From contig BLXT01006250.1 in the NCBI GenBank assembly GCA_019648995.1, positions 1,808,376 through 1,832,482 on the forward strand: a stretch of 24,107 bases of DNA, written 5' to 3'. This document shows, in pieces, positions 11,501 through 21,000 of the stretch. The translations under genes were made by a program, and so were the position numbers. Position 1 is the first letter of the stretch. Each line of letters opens with the position of its first letter. A model generated the notes under the pieces. The model was not told where the DNA came from, did not search any database, and saw nothing but the letters and a program-made list of their open reading frames with translations. The stretch is from Plakobranchus ocellatus (Eukaryota > Mollusca > Gastropoda > Plakobranchidae).

Positions 11501-14500
11501 ACATTTACTGCCTGCAAGCAAGTTTGGCATATTCATAGATAATATAAAGTAATGTGAAATGTAATACATAAATCATAATGAGTTTACCTAGGTCTAGGCT
11601 AAAATCACAATACAATTTTTACAAACAATTTTAAGTTGAACAAAATATTTCCACAGTTGCAACCTAAAAATTTAATTTTATTCTCAAATTTGCAATTAAA
11701 TAAACAACACAAGTTTAATCTAACAGTTTCTTCATAAGTAGAAAAAAAATCATGAACAGGAGTAAACCCTTTTACTTTGGTCAGTATACCATTACTTTTG
11801 AGATGCTAACATGTGAGTTTACTTGAGAAAGCAGGTGGATTTAAAAAAAAAAAAAAATTACTTCATTGATGAAGTTTTTAGCCATCCTCCGCAGCACATC
11901 AGGAGCAATTTTGGGAACTCTCTCGCTATATTCACCAATCAGCCACAAAATACTAGCTCTTGCCATAGGCACTGTGATCTTGTCAACCATCTTTGCCATG
12001 TGACAGATGATACTTTTATGTTCTGAAGGCTGCAGAAATTATGAAAGGTTGTTTTGTTAGAATTTAATATGTTTAATTTGGTAAATTCAAAGACGCAACA
12101 GGAAACTAAATTGTATCATGATAATAAATAACTTCTATTCCAACTAAAAGAAAGACATAGACCAATGAATACAGCCAGGTTTGAAAATCTGAGTAGGAAA
12201 TATAGATTAATATAAACGTTAATGATGTCTTTGTTACAAAAAAGTATGGACACTAAAAAGTAACTGACATCAATAAATGAAGTGCAGCTGGAAAACGCTT
12301 ACAAATGCGTACATTGGCAAAGTAAATGTTAAACTTTCATTGACAGAGTGTTGCACAATGCAACTATTCTCTTTACTTGGTACCAAACTAAAAATGTGTG
12401 CACAATCCATAGAGATTAAAAAATTGTAACCTTGAACAGTGACCTCAATAAATATTTTCAAGCAATGAGCAAATACAGCTCTCATTTGATATGTGGGGCT
12501 GGCTATAATCTATGGGCTTGGCAAAGGCTTTTGAGAGACTGTCTTATTTAAAAAAATATTTTTTTAATCTTCAAATTATTCAATATGTGAAATTCAAAAA
12601 GATGATAAAAAAAGAAATGTATAGACATGTTTTAAAGAAATAAAAGCAATTTTTGTATGACATTACTTTCAACAATTTTTTTTTAACCAACTCCTTTCCT
12701 GAGAAAATAATGAAAACTTTTTTTTTAATCACTATAGATACATTCATAAATGAATATGCCATTGATTAAGCTTTTGTCTATTTGAATCAAAACTGAATCC
12801 AACTGTCAAGAATCAGAACCAGTCATAGCAAGATTTCATCTACAGCAGTAAGAAAACACAATATTTGTAGAAGTTCTACTAGGTGTGTCATGTCAAGTAA
12901 CAAATCTATGACTGAATTCAAATCAATTTTTTTTTTTAATAAAAAATCTAAATCATCTTTGCTTTATGTGCAGAAAGACTAGAAAAATTGATCATTTTCA
13001 ATCTTAGAGTTAAGAATTTTCACTTAGAGTCAAACATGAAGATAAGTTTATTAATTTTATGAGGCTATTACCCAGTTTTGCATGGCTATTTAGTAGGGAT
13101 TGATAATGCTCTTACATCTATGATAATTATCATTAATTTATTACTATCATATTTTTATAGATAAAAAGGTAAAAAATGTTGAATTATTGCATACACAAAA
13201 AAAAAAAAAAAAAAAAGAGATAAGCTTTTGGCTTGAATTAGCCAAATCAAACTACATACATGTCTAGAGTGAAAGAAGTAAAAAGCACTTAATTTGATAC
13301 TGAATGTCTAAAAATCCATTAAGGAACTTATCTTTTTAATTTTCGTTTTTGCCTTTTTTTTTTTTAAATATAATTCATAAGATATTAGCTATTCATCTTG
13401 ACTAAAATAAAAGAAATGTATATCTTGAGACTTATCATAATGAGTCAGTATCACAAATAAAACTTTTGATAAAAATGCATTTTAAACACAGAATTTGGTA
13501 GCCTATGGAAATTATAGATTTTTTGATTGTTTGTTTTAAATTTTACAAAAAAAAGGACCCAGACTAAAAAAACAGCCTTTTCTACTTTTCCCAAGACAAA
13601 GCTAAAAAAGAAGTTTAGGTTGTTCAAGTGATTAAAAATGCTCAAAATGTCACTACTGACTCATTTGGGCTAGTCTTAATACATAAGTTTCCACATTTTG
13701 GAGAATCTCTGCCTCACTGACTTTTCATAAACTTCAAACAGCTTTTAAAGCAAGACAAAAGTTACAAATTCAAATAACAAGAAAACATCTAAAATTTGTT
13801 CATTTTAATTTTTTTTTTCAACTTTAACCCTTTTTATACGACCCAAGATGTTAAAAATCAACCCAGGTTTCTCTTAAAATGTCTCNNNNNNNNNNNAAAA
13901 AAAAAAAAAAAAAAAAAAGAAGAAGAAGAAAAATCATCATACTAAAGTGGGAATATTCCTTTGAAAGGGCATAAAAAGGCTCAAAGCGTCAAAGGATGAG
14001 TAATTAAAAACAAAAAAAAATAAGGCATATCATTATTGCTGACCATGGAAGTGAAATAAGAACAGCAATACACACTTAAGATCTAGTTCCTTGTTGCTTT
14101 CTTGTTTTCCCCCTTTAAATTAAGCATTCCAACATGATCATATGTTAAGTCACTGATGACGTATGCCGAGTATGTCTCGTGACCAATCATTGGCCTCTGT
14201 GTACGGATCTTGAGACAGTATCAAAACCGTCTTTATAATTTTTTTTCTCTACCAGCCTATGCCTGATGCATTCTTGGGAAGCGTTGTCAACGCTCGATGT
14301 CCATCTGTTTCGTTTCATGCAAAGTTTGGCGGATGTAGAGGGTAGAACTTTTTAAGTTATGAAACCAAAACCGACATGACCATATACTCATAGTAAGGTC
14401 TATAGAATTAGATTTTGTGACCACAATCACTAAGTCTACACCTCGCAATAACACTAACTTGTTTGAAACTTTTGAAGAAAATTAAGATTCAGAAAATTAA

Positions 14501-14953
14501 AAGTACGATCCAAACGATCCAGAATATGATCCTAAAAGTAAAAAAAACTGATTGAATCAGAATCAGAAAGCGATGAAGTTGCCAAATCTAGATCTGGATC
14601 TAATTGTACGAAATCTAAATCTAGCCTTTAGAAAAAAATTCTGAAAAGGACAAAATTACACTGATTTTGAACAAGTATTATTTAGAAAAGCTTGCTTTTT
14701 ATTTTGATAGAAAGATGGTTGTTTGAATATATAAGTGTGAAATTTCCATGGCAGTGTCTAAATATTGCGAGCCCCTACGATTTTTTGAAAATACCCCTGA
14801 AACCCCCAGTCTTCAGCGCATGTACGCAAAACTGACACCACCACCACCCCTCCTCCCTCCCTACTCCTCCCAACCCCACCCCCGTCTCCAATGAGTTGAA
14901 ATGTTGTTTTTTTTTGTTAATCCTACAAAAACAGATCAAGAGAATGAGAGGGA

Positions 14954-15003
<50 letters not shown>

Positions 15004-18000
15004 ACAGACAGAGAAGAAAAAGTAATAAGGATAAAAAAAAAGAAAAATTTAGAAAGACAGTGGAAAAAAGAAGAGAGACATGCAAGCAGATTAATAGAAT
15101 TAAAGACCCATAAGACTGCAGTTATAGATTCAGGCTCCTGATAGAAGAAAACTGACTGAGGAAAAGTTCACAAGAAAAAAGATTGTTAGTCTTTTACCGA
15201 AAAACATTATTAGACATAACTTTATCCATGCACCATGAACAAAACTTACTTCCCTTTGCTTCTTAATTTATAAGGACCTCTGTCTCCCAGAGTAAGACTT
15301 GAAATAGACTTAGGACACATTAGAAAAATGATTTCTATCAAAATATGGCTGTCTTTAAGAAAAAGTGTTGCATAAGGCAAGAAGGGACAAAATTGATTAG
15401 ACAAAAAAAAAGAAGTCCTAGTTTTAGATTTTCATTAAGAAAATGTCACCGATTAAAGACCCACACCCTAAACTAACATGCATTTCATGCTGCTAAAAAT
15501 AACCTTTGCTTTGGAAGAGGACTGAGGCTGGAATAAGAAGGCAATTTGGTGAAGATAAATCTATGAATATGTGAAGAGAATGTGTAAATGTAAACTTCTT
15601 GTTTGATGCACTTGTAATGCATGTATTTTCATTTTTCTTTTTATTTAGGAAAAATCATCAGGGGAAAAATTAATAGGAACTTTTAGTGAAAATCACAGGA
15701 ATATCAATCTTTTATTAACATATTATGATAGAAACAGAAAAGAAAATAGCAGCCAAGACAAAAGAAGAGCTTAATATTACATATGGCATGAACATACTTT
15801 TGGCTTTTATTTATTTTTTTTTTGTGTGCGTTTTCTTCCTTCCAATATCATAAACTGTATGACCTTACCAATAAAATTCCATTAAATGCTGCTGCAACCC
15901 ATGATGTAAGACATATTCACTATGATTGATTGCACGTTGTTTATTGATTTAAAAAAACACGTGTTGTATATCATAAGGCCATGTTACATTTGGCGAAGGG
16001 ACACAAGTGTTCCTAATAAATTCTTAAAACCTTACACCAAAATTGTCTTAAAAGGTTGGGTAAATACCTAAAAAGAAAGCATTTCTAAAATGTATTTAAA
16101 TCAAACTCCCAAGGCTGTTTTTTTCCCACCAGGACTACACACATTAGCAAACTAAACGGTATTAACTTACCCGCATCTGAAGCAACTTTTTAATCACTAC
16201 AACACTCTCTGCAACAACAGCCTCTGGATAGGAACCAAACAAAAAAATTGTATAATATGGCACAGATGAAGCAAATTCAATAAATTTAGAATATAATGAT
16301 CCTCAAGATATCAAGAGATTTACCTTTTCATGAATTAGTTCAATAATATCAGAACTGAGACATTGCTAGTATTAATAATATAATTATAAATAAGCAAAAT
16401 CACCACTCAGGAGCACTACAAACTATATAAAATCTAGGATCCAAAGGATGCCATGGCAAATGATTTGATATGTAAAAAAAGACAAAGTAAACTGTTGCCA
16501 AGTAGACATCATATAACATTTAACGGTACTCACAAAGACGATTGATAGTAAAAAAACATTATAACATTGAGCTGTACGGGTTACGCCAGCGTAAAATATG
16601 AAATATATTATATTTTATGTTAATTTTGTACTGACAAAGTTCATACTATTATCAAATTTGGCCCACCAATTTGTTTCAACTATTTAAAAACTTACTTATC
16701 TATATTAAAGAAATAAATTTTGTGATTTTCAACTTACCAAATTATATGTTAAAAAAAAAAAAAAAGAAAAAACTGTGTTCTTAGTTTCAGGAAAAAAATA
16801 TGAATACCTATTGATTAAAGTTCACATCTGTTGTTATAGAATGGTAGGAAAATTGCCACTTTTGAGCATACCTTGTAAACCTATACTGCAACAGCCAAAT
16901 GAACTGCAGTAACAGAGTTTTAAGTCTATGGCATATACTGCACTTTTGTTGGTTACAGAAGAATCAATTTAAGCCTTTCACTTATCTTACCTGTTTGGTT
17001 TTCAAGGAACTTACCATCTCTGTTAGACATCAATCTTACAAGTCCATTCAAACAAGTATCTGTCACTTCTGCAATGCTGCTGGCACATCGCCCAATGGCC
17101 TGGATGGTTGCAGCAGCAAAATCTTTATCGGAACTTGTTACATAAGTCTATGGAAGAAATTTGAAAAAAAGAAAAATATGCTTTGAAATGAGAGATAAAT
17201 GTATTGGTCAAAAGGCTATGCCTCAAAAGAAGATTTGATGACAATGTATGGTAAATACATGGAAAAAAAAGAATATGAATGAATCTGCTTGATAATGTAA
17301 AATTGTGTTTAGAATGTAAATTTCAGGGTTAAGCTATGAGTATAACCATTACAGGCTCTCAGACTTATTATTTTATTCACATGCCATATTTTTATGCTCT
17401 TCAGTAGATATGTGACAGAAAAATAAAACGGAAGATGGTAGCTACTTCTTTAAAAAGCCAAGGATGTAAATGGTATGTTGTACAGTACAGTCTTCAATTT
17501 GAAAAGGCTCATACATGTAATAATTGAAAAGCGAAAAAAAAAAGGCAGTTTCTGCAATGAAAAGAGATCTACCTGGAATTCTCTTAGGATTGTAGAAATA
17601 TTGGTCTCTGTGGCTAAGCTTGTCAAGATTTCCAGCTGAAGAAACACACAAAAGAAAGAAAACTTTAGGTAGGAAGAACAGCTTTAGCAGCAATATGTTT
17701 AATTATAAAAAGTATTATAGACCAAAGCTAATTTTTTTTTAAAAATGTTCATACAAACAAAGACAGTATTCATTCATATTGTCAAAAAAATATATATCAT
17801 TTTTATGAATTGCTGACATAACACAAGAAATATGTTTATGTTTGAGTCTTCTCACTTTAAAAAAAAATTTGAAACAACCTTTCCTGGACACTTGTGTCCT
17901 TTTAAAAGCATATATTCTGTTTCAATAATACATGCGGGCACCGAATACCTTTGATTTTTCTACTGTTGAAAATAAGGGGTTTAAATTACACGCAGAAATT

Positions 18001-21000
18001 TTAAACTACTTCAGATATCAAAAACAAATCTCAATGTCATATTCTTTTGCTATGAAATTTTATAAAAAAAGTATGGAGTGTTGAGAAAAAAAAAAATACC
18101 AGCACATCAACATGAAAATAAAAACTAACCAGTGAAACCTTCTAGAAACTCGTAAGTAAAGAGATGTAATGGAAAAAAAAACGCTCACAATTGTTTCTTT
18201 AAAATCAAGAATATCAAAACTACTCTTACCTTGAGAAGCTTCACATGTAAAGGATCACAAGACCTTACGTAAAAAGATTTTAGGTAAGGTTCAAACATGC
18301 CCTGAAAAGTTCAGAGATAGGAAAAAAATTGTATGAAAATTTTAAAATCTAATTAATACAACATCCTGATGTCATAAAATATTAAGCCTGAAACTGATAT
18401 TTCAATTTTTTTTTTTACAGAGAAATAAATTTCAAAAGTGCTGCAGTTCTTTCCCTCTGTACACTTCTGCCTTCAAACCTTAGGTTGCATCAAACTGTAT
18501 TTGAAAGAGACTAAGGAAATGTGAAATATCCTTATGAAAATGTTCAGAATGCTTGGCATTTTGAAAATGAACTGACTGAAAAACTTATTTCTGTGCCAAC
18601 ATTCTAATTATTAGAATTAAAAAAAAAAAAAAAACTTATTTTTTTGCCAACATTCTAATCATTATTATTTTTTTTTTTAATTTTGTTTATGTGCATTTGT
18701 TTTGATATGCTTTTCTGTAGAACCAGCATGCAAATTCTAAACAGAAATGTTTTTCTAAGCTTTCACATACATTACATATAACCGTGAATGGGAGCATTTA
18801 ATCTTAAAAAGACTGCATACTGAGCAGTTGTTACAAACCCGTAGAATAGAGTGAATAAGCCAAGTTTAGCAATAAATAAAATTATGTTCAGAGCACTTGT
18901 GCTTTACAGAAAAAAAATTTTTCTGTCAGTTTACCTTTCTTTTGTCAGTCATGGTTGCGATGTTGCTGAGGACAACATACTGAATTTCCCTAGGAAAGAG
19001 TTCAAAATAAAAAAAGCGAGTTTTAACAAACAGTTTGTGGGCTATTGCAAATTGATCAAGAGCACCGAGATGTAGCATCATACACGTATGGCTTTCTTTT
19101 TTTTCAAGCCAAGAAAATGTACAAAGAAGTCCTTAAGTAAAAAGTCAAAAGCAAGATAATGAAAGAATTTTACTGGATTATGAAAAACATATAACCTGGA
19201 AAACTCAAATGCAAAAAATCAATGAAGAAAATGAATGCTGAAAAGAAAGTAGTTGAATTTATTTTGCTTTGTGCGTGTTTTTCTTTTTATTTGATGTTTA
19301 CTTACTTATGACTTCTAAGCAAACGTATCAAGCTCTTAGCAACAATGCCAACTTCTGATTTGGGTGCGCAGTGGTGATAAAGTTGAGCAACCGCCATCAC
19401 AACCTGAATTTTTAATCAAAACAAAAAAAATCTTTTAAATCACCAAGCTAAATAGACATAAATAAATAAACATGAAAAAACGGTTGAAGAAAAAAGACAA
19501 TTTTAAAAGAAATTAACAAAAAATCGAGAAAAATAGTGAAGAAAATTTTGTTTTCTTATATTCATAATTATAGTCATTTGTTTGTGCATTATTATTCTGA
19601 TTTCTAGAAATAATTATCTGCAAAAGGTGTGATGCTTTCTTTCATATTGTTTCCTTGTATCTAATAGGTTTGAAGAACTTCACCCTATTCTTTATGATTT
19701 CCATAATTTTTGCAAAAATTACCAATAAAATTTAACAATGTCAGCATTTTTTCTGTAAGCAGTTTGTGATTTTATGAGTGATGCTGCATTTATGATCTAA
19801 ATCTTATCAAAATATTTTCTTACAGCTGCATTTCTGCTGTTTAAAAGTGGCTTGGACTGCCTCAGAAGCAGTCTGTGGTCGTGGTCCATCACGTAAGGTG
19901 CTAGCTTTTCAGCTTTCTTTTTCTTCTCACTGTCATCATGTTCGTCGTCACCCTCCTCATCAGAATCCTTTTCTGAGCTTTCATAAAAAGGACGCTCAGA
20001 TTCCTCAGCACCCTGAGTTGACCAAAAACAAATAACACCTTTTTTTTTCCCCAACTGATTTAAAACAATATGGTAGATAGAACTGCATTTGTGAAGAAAA
20101 GATAAGAGGAAAAAAAATATTATGAAATAATATTGTTAGAAGGCTAAAATTAAGATAATGTAGAGCAAATAAAAATTATCTAAACTTTACATAGAGTTTG
20201 GGGCAGTACTACAAGCTACATTATTTTCTCTTTACTATTTTCTTTGATGTGGCATTCATTTAAACAATTAGTCTTTATTAAGGAAAGGGTTACAATATTT
20301 CTGAATTTTTAAAGACTTCCCTAACAATCAGATTTCGCGAATTCACAAATTTTTCAACCAATAATGAAATTACACAATAACTTACATCCTGATTGGGTGA
20401 GATGAACTGGGTACGGCAGTAATGGGTCAACATGTTTAGAATAACCACCTGCCCCCATTCCTCTACATCCACTAACAGGTTACACAGCTTGCGATAATTT
20501 TTGTGGATCAAGTCTATGCGCTCAGGACAAATTTCTACAAATGCTTGAATCGCACTTCCAGCCACCAGCTACAATAAAACCAAAACAAAAAAAACATGAT
20601 AAAAATTAATGACTGTTCAAATTATATGGCAATGTGTGGATACTTATGGATAAGTTTCTCAAATAATTCAAATGATTTTTATGCCAAGCTTTTTAAAAAA
20701 GTTTGAATCAATCCATGACATCCTTTTTTTAACCAAATGCTTTTTATGACTTATAAGACATAACAAGGCAAAATGAAGAGGGTGTTGATGGCACAGTGGC
20801 TAGCAAATCTGCCCTGAGATCTGCAGGAATCCTTCTGTGTTTGGTTCTAGCCATTCCATTGGCACCTGGCCTGATGGAGGGCCTGAAAGCCTAATGACCG
20901 CAAAACAAGTAAAATGAAGGAAATCTAACAGTCAACAAATACTGCTTTCTTTGAAACAAATCTTTCTGATCATTTGCAAATACCATCACCTTAGTATTAG

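Larger units (their letters stand above)
5589..11861 (-). other. 3'-half AP3B introns (9), mostly featureless
   Basis: Introns 5589-6626, 6810-7137, 7181-7742, 7932-8231, 8363-9160, 9267-9624, 9852-10511, 10770-11221 and 11475-11861. The first carries the two SINEs. The others are AT-rich with homopolymer runs and nothing I can assign. Confidence 0.75.
12030..16170 (-). other. 4.1-kb AP3B intron
   Basis: The longest intron visible, between the LLQMR and PSEHK codons. It holds the assembly gap, the G-rich tract, an AG microsatellite and the coding-like remnant. Segments 14150-14350 and 14750-14890 have a base composition unlike the rest and may be insertions. No nested gene is supported. Confidence 0.7.

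Noticed and set aside
14896-15141. Arg/Glu-rich plus-strand open frames
   Set aside because: Produced by the AG microsatellite in two frames; no gene evidence.
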